A DNA stretch of 64,000 nucleotides from Sphingomonadales bacterium Ga0077531. GTDB lineage: Bacteria; Pseudomonadota; Alphaproteobacteria; Sphingomonadales; Sphingomonadaceae. The stretch is from the NCBI GenBank assembly GCA_001464915.1, contig LNED01000034.1, positions 1 through 64,000 of the forward strand. The letters are read 5' to 3'. Below are positions 27,961-36,816 of the stretch, in pieces. The position numbers and the translations under genes were made by a program. Under the pieces are notes generated by a model that had not been told where the DNA came from, made no database searches, and was given only the letters and a program-made list of their open reading frames with translations. How positions within the stretch are numbered: the stretch's first letter is position 1; each line of letters opens with the position of its first letter.

Positions 27961-30192
27961 TTAGTAATTCACCCCGAACGACACGCCGATGATGCGCGGT
28001 TCGTTGACGAAAGCGGTGTTGTTGTTGAAGTCCACCACGCCGAGCACGTTGTCTTCATCGGTGATGTTGCGCGCAAATGCGGCCACTTCCCACGCGCCAT
28101 TGCCGCCCGAATAGCCGACGCGCAGGCCGCCTTCGAACCGGCTGCTGGCGTTGAATTCTTCGCTTTCATACAGCAGGAAGTTGGTGTCACCCAAGTACAC
28201 CCAGTCGGTGAAGATGAAGAATTCGCCGCTGTTGCCCACCGGGATGCTGTAACGCGCGGTGAAATCGCCACTCCATTCGGGTGCGTTGGGGAAGGGGTTG
28301 CCATCCACCAGCGCGCGGGTGTTCATCCCGATGTTCACAGTCGGATCGGTCACGGTGCACTGCGCGCAGATGCCCACCGCAAGCGTGCTGTCCTGAATCT
28401 CGGTGTTGTTATACGCCACGCCGAGCGTCACGAGGAATTCGGGCGAAATCTGGAACGCGCCGTCGAATTCAAAGCCATAACCTTCGCCCTTGTTGGCGTT
28501 GATCAGCTGCACCAGATTGCCTGCGCCGCCGACGGCAGTGAACTGCGGATCTTCGACGGTGTAGTAATAGAACGCACCGTTCAATCGCACGCGGCGGTCG
28601 GCCAGCTCGGTCTTGTAGCCGACTTCGTAGGAGGTGATGTTCTCCGACTGCGCGACCGATGGCGGGTTGAAGAAGGCAACGTCGCGGCCCTGAATGGTCG
28701 GCCCGCGGAACGAATTGGCGACCTTGGCATAGACGCTGGCATCGTCCGACACGTCGGCGAACAGGCTGATGTCCCAATCGAACTGATCGTCACCCACGCT
28801 GACTGGCTGCGGCGCGGCGCCAGACCGGACGAAGAAGTCCTTCTGATCGTCGGTATAGCGGATTCCGCCGGTGGCGCGCAGCGTCTCGGTCAGCTGATAG
28901 CCGACCTGACCGAACAGCGCCCAGGCTTCGTTGGTGTGGTTGACGGTGACCGGCGGCGGGAAGTTGAAGCCGGTCGTGGTGACATCGAAATCGCTGTCAA
29001 AGTAGAAGCCGCCAACCTGCCAGGTGAGCGGGCCATCGCCATTTGATGCCAGCCGGATTTCCGAGGTGGTCTGTTCCAGATCGAGCGAATCCTGCGTGTC
29101 CGAAGGGAACGGGATGAACCCCGGCCCAGTCACCAGATTGCCGCCGTCAATATCACCGCGGCTGAAGCCTTCGCTGCTCCAGTAGCTGGTGATCGTGGTC
29201 AGCGTCGCGCCATCGAATTCGTAGCTCGACTTGAGGTTGACGCCCAACTGCTCATACACCGCGTTGTTGCCGTTGCCACCATCATAGAACACGGTGTTAC
29301 GGTCGTAGTTTTCGTTGAGCGAGTTGGTGTTGTTGGGTTGGTTCGCGCTCGCGCCCAGCACGTTGGCGCGGAAGAAGGTCGAAGCGCCCGACAGGTCACG
29401 GTAGTTGACCGATGCGAGGAAGCTCGAACGCTCGCTCGGCGTGAACAGCAACTGCCCGCGCACCGCGACGTCGGAATAACCGCCCAGCGCATCGTCCTGC
29501 CCGGTGAAGCCATTGTCGATCCAGTCTTCGCGGCTCTGCGATTGCAGCGACACGCGGAACGCCAGTACATCTTCGACCAGCGCGCCGCCGAGGGCCGCGT
29601 TAACCGAGACCGTGTCATAGGTGCCGTAGCTGATCGATCCGCGAATATCGCGCTCGAACGAAGGCTTGATCGATTCGACCTTCACGATCCCCGCCGGGGT
29701 ATTGCGACCGAACAGCGTGCCCTGCGGCCCGCGCAGCACTTCGACGCGCTCGACATCGAAGATCGGGAAGCTCTTGAGCGTCACGTTTTCGAGCACGACA
29801 TCATCGAGCAGCACCGAAACAGGCTGCGATGCGGCGAGATCGAAATCGGTGTTGCCCAGACCGCGGATGTAGAAACGCGGGGCCACACGCCCGTTCGAGC
29901 TTTCGACGTTCAGGCCCGGCGCGGTGCCGGCCAGCGCGGTGATATCCGCCGCGCCGCTGAAGATCGCACCGATGCGTTCCTGATCGAGGATGTCAGCCGA
30001 AACCGGCACGTCCTGCAGGTTTTCATCGCGGCGGTTGGCCGTGACGATGATGGTGGCAAGCTGGCCATCATCCGCATCGGCAGCGGCGGCGGTATCCTGC
30101 GCAGTGGCAGGTGCGGCAAAGCCAAACGCGGCGGCGGCGAGAACGGTGGAGCCAGCCCAAGCGGCACGGAAAGCAGAAAAGCGGTGAGACAT
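27961..30192 (-). CDS. TonB-dependent receptor
   Basis: The 743-residue protein has a signal peptide (cleaved after PATAQ), a TonB-box-like start (ATIIVTANRRDENLQDVPVS), a plug domain (FYIRGLGNTDFDLAAS, VERVEVLRGPQGTLFGRNTPAG) and a 22-strand-type barrel ending GVSFGVNY. It belongs to the large Fe-siderophore/oligosaccharide receptor group abundant in Sphingomonadales; the ligand is unknown. AGGGG lies about 8 nt upstream of the ATG. It is divergent from purS with 290 bp between, which hold both promoters; I see no riboswitch there. Confidence 0.93.
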   Translation of the reverse strand: MSHRFSAFRAAWAGSTVLAAAAFGFAAPATAQDTAAAADADDGQLATIIVTANRRDENLQDVPVSADILDQERIGAIFSGAADITALAGTAPGLNVESSNGRVAPRFYIRGLGNTDFDLAASQPVSVLLDDVVLENVTLKSFPIFDVERVEVLRGPQGTLFGRNTPAGIVKVESIKPSFERDIRGSISYGTYDTVSVNAALGGALVEDVLAFRVSLQSQSREDWIDNGFTGQDDALGGYSDVAVRGQLLFTPSERSSFLASVNYRDLSGASTFFRANVLGASANQPNNTNSLNENYDRNTVFYDGGNGNNAVYEQLGVNLKSSYEFDGATLTTITSYWSSEGFSRGDIDGGNLVTGPGFIPFPSDTQDSLDLEQTTSEIRLASNGDGPLTWQVGGFYFDSDFDVTTTGFNFPPPVTVNHTNEAWALFGQVGYQLTETLRATGGIRYTDDQKDFFVRSGAAPQPVSVGDDQFDWDISLFADVSDDASVYAKVANSFRGPTIQGRDVAFFNPPSVAQSENITSYEVGYKTELADRRVRLNGAFYYYTVEDPQFTAVGGAGNLVQLINANKGEGYGFEFDGAFQISPEFLVTLGVAYNNTEIQDSTLAVGICAQCTVTDPTVNIGMNTRALVDGNPFPNAPEWSGDFTARYSIPVGNSGEFFIFTDWVYLGDTNFLLYESEEFNASSRFEGGLRVGYSGGNGAWEVAAFARNITDEDNVLGVVDFNNNTAFVNEPRIIGVSFGVNY

Positions 30193-30482
30193 CGAACAAC
30201 CCCTGTTCAGATCGGGAGGAGAGAAGGTGCGCTTTGCCCGCTGACAGTTTTGCCCGATTCGCGCGAGGTGACGCCGCGCCGTTCAGGTGGGCAATCGGCG
30301 GATTCGTGGCAATCTGTTGGAGGTTGTTGCATCCGGGTTACAATTTCGACTGTTTTAGACCGTGATATGACAAATGCGTGTGAACTGTGGCCGTGCAGAA
30401 GCACCAACAGCGCGATTGCACCCTCACACCGCCGCGCTATAGCGGCGCCACAATCTCTCCGGCGATAATGGAGCCCCAACCC

Positions 30483-30722
30483 ATGCAAGTGCGCGTTCTT
30501 GTCCGATTGAAGCCCGGCGTGCTCGACCCGCAGGGCCGCGCGGTGCACCACGCGCTCGAAGGAATGGGCTTTGCAGGCGTCGAAGATGTACGGGTCGGCC
30601 GTCTGATCGAGCTTGATGTGGCTGACGCCACCGATCACGCGACAATCACCGCCATGTGCGAAAAGCTGCTCGCCAACACCGTGATTGAAAGCTTCACGAT
30701 TGAAACGGCAGGGGCGGATTGA
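30483..30722 (+). CDS. purS: phosphoribosylformylglycinamidine synthase subunit PurS
   Basis: PurS is the 79-residue structural subunit that links PurL and PurQ in the FGAM synthase complex. It has the family start [34 protein letters not shown] and the C-terminal [11 protein letters not shown]. The ATG is at 30483; upstream codons in frame are not conserved. It is coupled to purQ by a one-base stop/start overlap (TGATG). Confidence 0.95.
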   Translation: MQVRVLVRLKPGVLDPQGRAVHHALEGMGFAGVEDVRVGRLIELDVADATDHATITAMCEKLLANTVIESFTIETAGAD

Positions 30723-31411
30723 TGACGTTCCGCGCCGCTGTCATCACTTTTCCCGGATCGAACTGCGACCGTGACATGGCGACAGCGCTTGAAGCGGTGT
30801 CGGGAACGCCTGCGCTGCGGGTGTGGCACGGCGATGCTGATCTGCCCGGTCAGCTCGATCTGATCGCGCTGCCGGGCGGGTTCTCCTATGGCGATTACCT
30901 GCGTTCCGGCGCGATGGCGGCCAACAGTCCGATCATGCGCGCGGTGATCGCGGCGGCGGATCGCGGTGTGCCGGTGCTGGGCGTGTGCAATGGCTTTCAG
31001 GTGCTGACCGAAGCGCGGCTTCTGCCCGGAGCGTTGCTGCGCAATGCTGGCCAACGCTTCATCTGCCGCACGGTGGCGCTGAAGGTGGAGAACACTGCTT
31101 CGCTGTTCACGGCAGGCTATACTCAGGGCGAACAGGTGAACATTCCGGTCGCGCATCATGATGGCAACTTCTTCGCCGATGCCGAAACGCTTGACCGGAT
31201 CGAAGGCGAAGGCCGCGTGGCGTTCCGCTATGCCGAGGCTGTCAACGGATCGGCGCGCGATATTGCCGGCGTGCTCAGCGCCAATGGCCGGGTGCTGGGC
31301 ATGATGCCGCACCCCGAACGCGCGATTGAACCAGCAGCGGTGGCGGCATTGGGCGGCACCGATGGGCGGCGCCTATTCGAAAGCATCCTGAACGCGCTCG
31401 CCAGCGCCTGA
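30722..31411 (+). CDS. purQ: phosphoribosylformylglycinamidine synthase subunit PurQ
   Basis: PurQ is the glutaminase that supplies ammonia to PurL. The 229-residue class I amidotransferase shows [15 protein letters not shown] at the start, the nucleophile Cys in [11 protein letters not shown] and the His-Glu pair in [11 protein letters not shown] 30722 is the start; TTG 30719 in the same frame is less likely. purL is not in this window. Only 3 bp separate its stop from the convergent GGDEF/EAL gene, so no terminator fits. Confidence 0.96.
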   Translation: MTFRAAVITFPGSNCDRDMATALEAVSGTPALRVWHGDADLPGQLDLIALPGGFSYGDYLRSGAMAANSPIMRAVIAAADRGVPVLGVCNGFQVLTEARLLPGALLRNAGQRFICRTVALKVENTASLFTAGYTQGEQVNIPVAHHDGNFFADAETLDRIEGEGRVAFRYAEAVNGSARDIAGVLSANGRVLGMMPHPERAIEPAAVAALGGTDGRRLFESILNALASA

Positions 31412-31414
31412 GCA

Positions 31415-33769
31415 TTAGGCGCGCGCTGCGCGGGCAGTGTCGAACAGTTTGAGCGCGTCTTCAGCCGTCATTGGCCGGCCAAAATAGTACCCCTGGATCT
31501 TGTCGCAGCCAAGGTTGCGGATCAACTCGGCCTCGTGCGCGGTTTCCACCCCTTCGGCGGTGGTCGACATATCGAGGCTTTTGCACATCGCTACGACCGC
31601 GTTGATGATCGCAAGACTTTCAGCAGCGCCTTGCGCGGCGCCCTGCACAAAGGTGCGGTCGACCTTGATCGTCGAAAACCGCAGTTTGCGCAGGTAGCCG
31701 AGCGAGGAATAGCCGGTGCCAAAGTCATCCAGCGCCACAGAACAGCCCAGCGCCATTACCTGTTCCAGCGCGGTGCGCGCGATCGTGGCATCGCGCAGGA
31801 AAATGCTTTCGGTTACCTCGATCTCAAGCCGTTCGGGTCGCAGCCCGGTGGATGCCAGCGCTTCGACCACTTCTTCGTGGAAGCCGGGTTCGAGTAGCTG
31901 TTCGGGCGAGACGTTGACGTTGACTTTCACATGATCGGGCCAGTTGCGCGCTTCTTCGCAGGCCTTGCGCATCACCCATTTGCCGATCGGTACGATCAGG
32001 CGGGTGTCCTCGGCCAGCGGGATGAATTTGGCCGGGCTAATAAAGCCGTGATCCTTGCTGTCCCAGCGCACCAGCGCCTCGAAACTGACCACGCGTTCGC
32101 TGCGGGCATCAACCACTGGCTGATAGTGCAAGATCATCTCGTCGCGGCCCAGCGCCTTGCGTAGCGCCACTTCGAGCTGGCGGCGCTCTTCGGCAGAGGC
32201 ATGAAGAACCGGTTCAAACTGGCAGTGATCGCCGCCGCCCAGATCCTTGGCCTGATAAAGTGCAAGGTCGGCGTTGCGCATCAATTCTTCGACGCTGCAC
32301 CCATCGCGCGGCCCTTCGGCCGATCCGACGCTGGCACCGACGTAGAGTGTGTGGTGATCGACATGATAGGGTTCGGACAAGCGGTCGATCACCCGCTGGG
32401 CCAGAGCGCGCACTGATCCGGGCGCACCGACGTCGCGCACGACGATGGCGAATTCATCGCCGCCCAGCCGCCCGCACATTTCATTGTCGCCCATCAGTGA
32501 TTGCAGCCGCGCCGAAACCTGCGCCAGCAGCTTGTCGCCCGTCAGGTGGCCGAGCGAATCGTTGACCGCCTTGAACCGGTCGAGATCGACCATCAGCAAA
32601 GCGCAGCGCGAGCGCCATTGGTATGAATACCGCAGCGCCTCACCCAATGCCTCGGTCAGTTGCAGGCGGTTGGGCAGCTGCGTCAGCGTATCATACCGCG
32701 CAAGGTAGGCGATCTTCTCGGACGATTTGCGCTGTTCGGTCACATCCGAGCCAACCCCGCGAAATCCGGTGAAGCGCCCATGTTCGTCGCGCATCGGGGT
32801 GCCAGATAGCTCCCACCAGCGTTCTTCGCCAAGGATTGAGACTTGCACCAGCAGGTTCGAGAAATTTTCGCGGTTCTTAAGCCGCTCGGCCAGATCATGC
32901 AGGCTGGCCGGGAATTGACCGCTTTGCCACTTGTTGCCCGCGATGATCTCCATCAGCGGCGATCCTTCGATTTCGACTTGCGATCGGCCAAGTGCAAAGG
33001 CGAAGCGCGGGCTGACCGAACGCAGGCGCCGGGCCGGATCGATCTCCCACAGCCAATCGGCTTCGTTTTCCTCGAATTCGCGCAGCAGCAGAGAAACCAC
33101 CGCGTCTCTTTCGGCCACTGCGGCCTCGGCTACGCGGGCGGAAAGATAGGTCCGACCCACCTCAATCGCGCCGAGGAATGCGGCCATTAGGAACAACAGC
33201 GTTGCAGCGGCGGCCAGCCAATATCCCGCCAGCCCGAGATGCAGGATCGTGCCTGCGCAAACAATCGTGATGAAGGCCAGAATTCCGATCGGCGCGGCAG
33301 TGTAGAAAAACACCGATCCAGCCACGAGCAGCGCGACGACCATCACCATCGCCATCAGGTCGCCTGCGTTGCCGTAAAACGGGAATATCACCACCGCCCC
33401 GGCCCAGATCAGCGCCGACACGGCCGATGACATAGTCTGGCGGTTCAACTCGGCCCGGGTGATCCGCCGGCGCTCGATATCCGCCAGCGCCAGATCAAGC
33501 TTGTAGCCGCGTATGTGGACAAACGCGAGCAGCGCGGCCCACACCACAAAGCCGATTACCCCGACCGAGCGGCCATAAATCTGCGCCACGAACACCGCCA
33601 GCACCGCGTTCGAGAAAACCCGATAAAACGCCAGCTTGGCGAGCGCCGAATACTGCAATCCGCGCAGGCGCGCCCAGTCCAGATCGCCCTTGTCCGAAAG
33701 GCCAAGGACGGCAGACACAGGCAAATTGGCCGGATGCGCGGCAGCAGGGGAGGCAGGGGTTTCATTCAC
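31415..33769 (-). CDS. membrane PAS-GGDEF-EAL cyclic-di-GMP enzyme
   Basis: The 784-residue protein has about six membrane helices in residues 45-210, a PAS/PAC domain (ADWLWEIDPARRLRSVSP to FRGVGSDVTEQRKSSE), a GGDEF domain with intact GRLGGDEFAI near residue 433, and an EAL domain with FEALVRW, NVNVSPEQL, EVTESIF, DDFGTGYSSLG, KVDRTFV and TAEGVET. All key EAL residues are present, so phosphodiesterase activity is expected; the synthase site is also intact. The GGDEF inhibitory RxxD site appears missing (G and E at those positions). The start is GTG 33769 with GAGGT just upstream. A CtrA-type octamer lies 65 bp before the start. Confidence 0.93.
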   Translation of the reverse strand: MNETPASPAAAHPANLPVSAVLGLSDKGDLDWARLRGLQYSALAKLAFYRVFSNAVLAVFVAQIYGRSVGVIGFVVWAALLAFVHIRGYKLDLALADIERRRITRAELNRQTMSSAVSALIWAGAVVIFPFYGNAGDLMAMVMVVALLVAGSVFFYTAAPIGILAFITIVCAGTILHLGLAGYWLAAAATLLFLMAAFLGAIEVGRTYLSARVAEAAVAERDAVVSLLLREFEENEADWLWEIDPARRLRSVSPRFAFALGRSQVEIEGSPLMEIIAGNKWQSGQFPASLHDLAERLKNRENFSNLLVQVSILGEERWWELSGTPMRDEHGRFTGFRGVGSDVTEQRKSSEKIAYLARYDTLTQLPNRLQLTEALGEALRYSYQWRSRCALLMVDLDRFKAVNDSLGHLTGDKLLAQVSARLQSLMGDNEMCGRLGGDEFAIVVRDVGAPGSVRALAQRVIDRLSEPYHVDHHTLYVGASVGSAEGPRDGCSVEELMRNADLALYQAKDLGGGDHCQFEPVLHASAEERRQLEVALRKALGRDEMILHYQPVVDARSERVVSFEALVRWDSKDHGFISPAKFIPLAEDTRLIVPIGKWVMRKACEEARNWPDHVKVNVNVSPEQLLEPGFHEEVVEALASTGLRPERLEIEVTESIFLRDATIARTALEQVMALGCSVALDDFGTGYSSLGYLRKLRFSTIKVDRTFVQGAAQGAAESLAIINAVVAMCKSLDMSTTAEGVETAHEAELIRNLGCDKIQGYYFGRPMTAEDALKLFDTARAARA

Positions 33770-33833
33770 CCCACCTCAATTATCCGCTAAAGGTTAGATT
33801 GCGGTAAATCCTGCAAGATTTTCGCGGGTGCCG

Positions 33834-33841
33834 ATGGTTAA
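33834..33841 (-). promoter_or_regulatory. CtrA-type half-site upstream of the GGDEF/EAL gene
   Basis: TTAACCAT reads on the minus strand, 65 bp upstream of the GTG start at 33769, in the 90-bp gap between that gene and glmS. The octamer is a known CtrA recognition motif in alphaproteobacteria. Only a half-site is seen; no second TTAA follows at 7-bp spacing. Confidence 0.4.
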
Positions 33842-33859
33842 TCGGGCCAATGCCCCAAA

Positions 33860-35695
33860 CTATTCCACCGTCACCGACTTGGCCAGATTGCGCGGCTGAT
33901 CAACGTCGGTGCCCTTAAGCACGGCGACATGATAGGCCAGCAATTGCACTGGGATAGCATAGACCAGCGGCGCAATCAGCGGGTGGACGACCGGCATTTC
34001 AATGGTGGCGATGCAGCCATCACCCGCTGCCTCCAGCCCCTTGGCATCGGAAATCAGCACCACCTGCCCGCCGCGCGCGCGCACCTCTTCCATGTTCGAC
34101 ACGGTCTTTTCGAACAGCGGGCCAGACGGCGCGATGACGACCACCGGCACGGCATCGTCGATCAGCGCAATCGGCCCGTGCTTCATCTCACCCGCCGCGT
34201 AACCTTCGGCGTGAATGTAGCTGATTTCCTTGAGTTTCAACGCGCCTTCCAGCGCCAGCGGATAATCCTGCCCACGTCCCAGATACAGCACATCGCGGGC
34301 CGGGGCGATCAGGTGCGCCATCGATGCGATGTCGTCATCATGATCAAGCGCGGCGTTCAACGCGGCGGGCGCTTCGAGCAGGTGGCGGACGATCTCGGCT
34401 TCCTCGTCGCGGGTCAGGCGGCCCTTCTTGACCGCCATATGCGCGGCAAGCGCGGCCAGCACGGCGAGCTGACAGGTAAACGCCTTGGTCGATGCGACCC
34501 CGATTTCCGGCCCTGCGTGGGTCGGCAGCAGCAGGTCAGCTTCGCGCGCCATCGTACTGGTCGGCACGTTGACCACCACGCCGATGGTCTGCCCATTGGC
34601 CTTGCAATGGCGCAGCGCGGCGAGGGTATCGGCAGTCTCCCCGCTTTGCGAGATGAACAGCGCGAGCCCGCCATCTTCCAGCACGGGGTTGCGGTAACGA
34701 AACTCGGACGCGACATCGATATCGACCGGCACACGGGCGAATTGTTCGAACCAGTATTTCGCCACCATCCCGGCATAATATGACGTGCCGCAAGCGACGA
34801 TGGTCAGGCGGCGAATGCTCGACAGGTCGAAATCAATCTGCGGCAGCGCCACCGAATTGTCCGACCGGCGCAGATAGGATGCGAGCGTTTGCGCCACCAC
34901 GGTGGGCTGCTCGTAAATCTCTTTCTGCATGAAATGGCGATAATTGCCCTTCTCGACCGCCGCCGCCGATGCGCCCGAGGCACGGATTTCGCGGGTGACG
35001 GGGGTGTTCTCAAAGTCGTAGATCTGCGCGCCATCGCGCCGCAGCACGACCCAGTCGCCTTCTTCAAGATAAGAGATGCGCTGCGTCAACGGGGCGAGCG
35101 CGAGCGCATCTGATCCCAGATACATCTCGGCATCCGCGCCTTCGGGGCCGTAACCCAGCACTAGCGGCGAGCCGAGCCGCGCGCCGATCAACAGGTCGGG
35201 ATGCGAACGGAACGCAATCGCCAAGGCAAACGCACCGCGTAGGCGCGGCAGGACTTCCCGCACCGCTTCGACCGGATCGGCCCCGGCTTCGACTTCGGCG
35301 GAGATCAGGTGGGCGACGACTTCGCTATCAGTCTCACTTTCGAACACGCGCCCGGCGGCGGCGAGTTCGCTGCGCAATTCCTTGAAATTCTCGATGATGC
35401 CGTTGTGCACAATCGCCACCTCGGCGGTGGCGTGCGGGTGGGCGTTGGCGGCGGTCGGCGCGCCGTGGGTGGCCCAGCGGGTGTGGGCGATGCCGACATT
35501 GCCGGGGGCAGGATCGCCCGCCAGCACCGTCACCAGATTGGCAAGTCGCCCTTCCGCCCGGCGCCGCACCAATGCGCCATCGTGCAGCGTGCAGATCCCG
35601 GCGCTATCATAGCCGCGGTATTCCATCCGCTTGAGCCCATCGACCAGCCGCTCAGCGACGCCCGAATTGCCTACGATCCCGATAATGCCGCACAT
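33860..35695 (-). CDS. glmS: glutamine-fructose-6-phosphate aminotransferase (isomerising)
   Basis: GlmS makes glucosamine-6-phosphate, the first step to peptidoglycan and LPS amino sugars. The 611-residue product has the N-terminal nucleophile MCGIIGIVGN, HTRWATHGAP and NGIIENFKELR of the glutaminase domain, then two SIS domains (VACGTSYYAGMVAKYWFE, FISQSGETADTLAALR, LYLGRGQDYPLALEGALKLKEI) and the C-terminal DQPRNLAKSVTVE. No glmU is adjacent and no glmS ribozyme is expected or seen in this group. ATG 35695 is fixed because Cys2 must follow the initiator Met. Confidence 0.98.
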   Translation of the reverse strand: MCGIIGIVGNSGVAERLVDGLKRMEYRGYDSAGICTLHDGALVRRRAEGRLANLVTVLAGDPAPGNVGIAHTRWATHGAPTAANAHPHATAEVAIVHNGIIENFKELRSELAAAGRVFESETDSEVVAHLISAEVEAGADPVEAVREVLPRLRGAFALAIAFRSHPDLLIGARLGSPLVLGYGPEGADAEMYLGSDALALAPLTQRISYLEEGDWVVLRRDGAQIYDFENTPVTREIRASGASAAAVEKGNYRHFMQKEIYEQPTVVAQTLASYLRRSDNSVALPQIDFDLSSIRRLTIVACGTSYYAGMVAKYWFEQFARVPVDIDVASEFRYRNPVLEDGGLALFISQSGETADTLAALRHCKANGQTIGVVVNVPTSTMAREADLLLPTHAGPEIGVASTKAFTCQLAVLAALAAHMAVKKGRLTRDEEAEIVRHLLEAPAALNAALDHDDDIASMAHLIAPARDVLYLGRGQDYPLALEGALKLKEISYIHAEGYAAGEMKHGPIALIDDAVPVVVIAPSGPLFEKTVSNMEEVRARGGQVVLISDAKGLEAAGDGCIATIEMPVVHPLIAPLVYAIPVQLLAYHVAVLKGTDVDQPRNLAKSVTVE

Positions 35696-35738
35696 TGCCT
35701 AACTGCCCTTATTTCTCGCTCGAACGTTGCTCTAATCA

Positions 35739-36638
35739 TTAGGCCTTGTTCGGCAAGGCCTCGCGTGCGCCCGCGCGCCACAGATACAGCCCCGAACCCA
35801 CGATCAGCGCCGCGCCTGCCAGCGTCGCGAGATCGGGCCGGTCTCCGAACCACCACCAGCCGAGCGTAATCGCCACCAGCATCTGGACATAGATTGCAGG
35901 CGCAATCGCCGCCGCGCCTGCCCGCGCAGCTCCAATATACGCAAGCCAATGCGCCGTGCTCGCGGTAACGGCGACGACCATGCAACGCAGCACGATATCC
36001 CAGCTTGGCCAGCCGAAATCAAACGCCGGAACGCCCGAAAACTTGGCCGCCGCCGCACCGACAATCAGGATCGGCGCGCAGATCGCGGCCATGAACACCT
36101 GCATCGACAGCGCGCTCCCCTGCCCCGCGCTCGCCCGGTTGCTGATCATGAGTAGCGCCATGAACAGCGCGGCATTGAGCGGCAGCAACGCCGCCAGGCC
36201 CATCTCAGCCAGATTGGGCCGCAGCACGATCAAGACCCCCGCAAACGCCGCAGCAGAAGCAAACCACACCCGGCGGTGCACCGTTTCCCCCAACACCACG
36301 CCCGCCAGCAACTGCGTCAGCACCGGCGACAGGAACCCGATCGCCATCGCTTCGGCCAGCGGCATCAGATAAATCGCGGAAAAGAAGCTGACCGATGCGA
36401 CCGCCAGACAAATTCCGCGCGCGACCTGCAACCACGGGTGCGTGGGAATAAAGGCGCGCGGCCCTTCGCTCCGCCACAGCAGCAGCGACAGGCCGACCGC
36501 GCCGATGCTGAACCGCAGCGCCGCCACCGCAAATGCGGGCCATGCCCCGGCCATGGATTTCACCACCGCATCGCCCACTGACAGGCAGGCGAAACCGGCC
36601 ACGGCATAAATCAGCCCGCTACGTTGGTGGTCATTCAT
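35739..36638 (-). CDS. EamA/DMT-family transporter
   Basis: The 299-residue inner-membrane protein has ten hydrophobic helices arranged as two EamA repeats (first repeat contains FFSAIYLMPLAEAMAIGFLSP; second ends VQMLVAITLGWWWFGDRP and LAGAALIVGSGLYLWR). Drug/metabolite transporters of this type export small molecules, but the substrate cannot be told. ATG 36638 is chosen over the upstream 36689 because it gives a short cytoplasmic leader (MNDHQRSGL). It is divergent from cpaF across 178 bp. Confidence 0.85.
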   Translation of the reverse strand: MNDHQRSGLIYAVAGFACLSVGDAVVKSMAGAWPAFAVAALRFSIGAVGLSLLLWRSEGPRAFIPTHPWLQVARGICLAVASVSFFSAIYLMPLAEAMAIGFLSPVLTQLLAGVVLGETVHRRVWFASAAAFAGVLIVLRPNLAEMGLAALLPLNAALFMALLMISNRASAGQGSALSMQVFMAAICAPILIVGAAAAKFSGVPAFDFGWPSWDIVLRCMVVAVTASTAHWLAYIGAARAGAAAIAPAIYVQMLVAITLGWWWFGDRPDLATLAGAALIVGSGLYLWRAGAREALPNKA

Positions 36639-36816
36639 CGGCGGCCTTTGCGACCGGACTGCGTGATTGGCAAGCATTGCCCCCGGCAATCAGCCAATCC
36701 GCGTTGGCCCTTAGGAAAAAAACAACCTTTCTGATCTATTCACCATTCTTCGAGACGCACCTTTCGTAAGAGAGGGGCGAATATCGCGTAGTGATTGGAA
36801 GCCTCGGGGGCTGGGA

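Noticed and set aside
30193..30482. Riboswitch between the TonB receptor gene and purS
   Set aside because: I could not find the conserved junctions of purine or other known riboswitches; the gap is a plain divergent promoter region.
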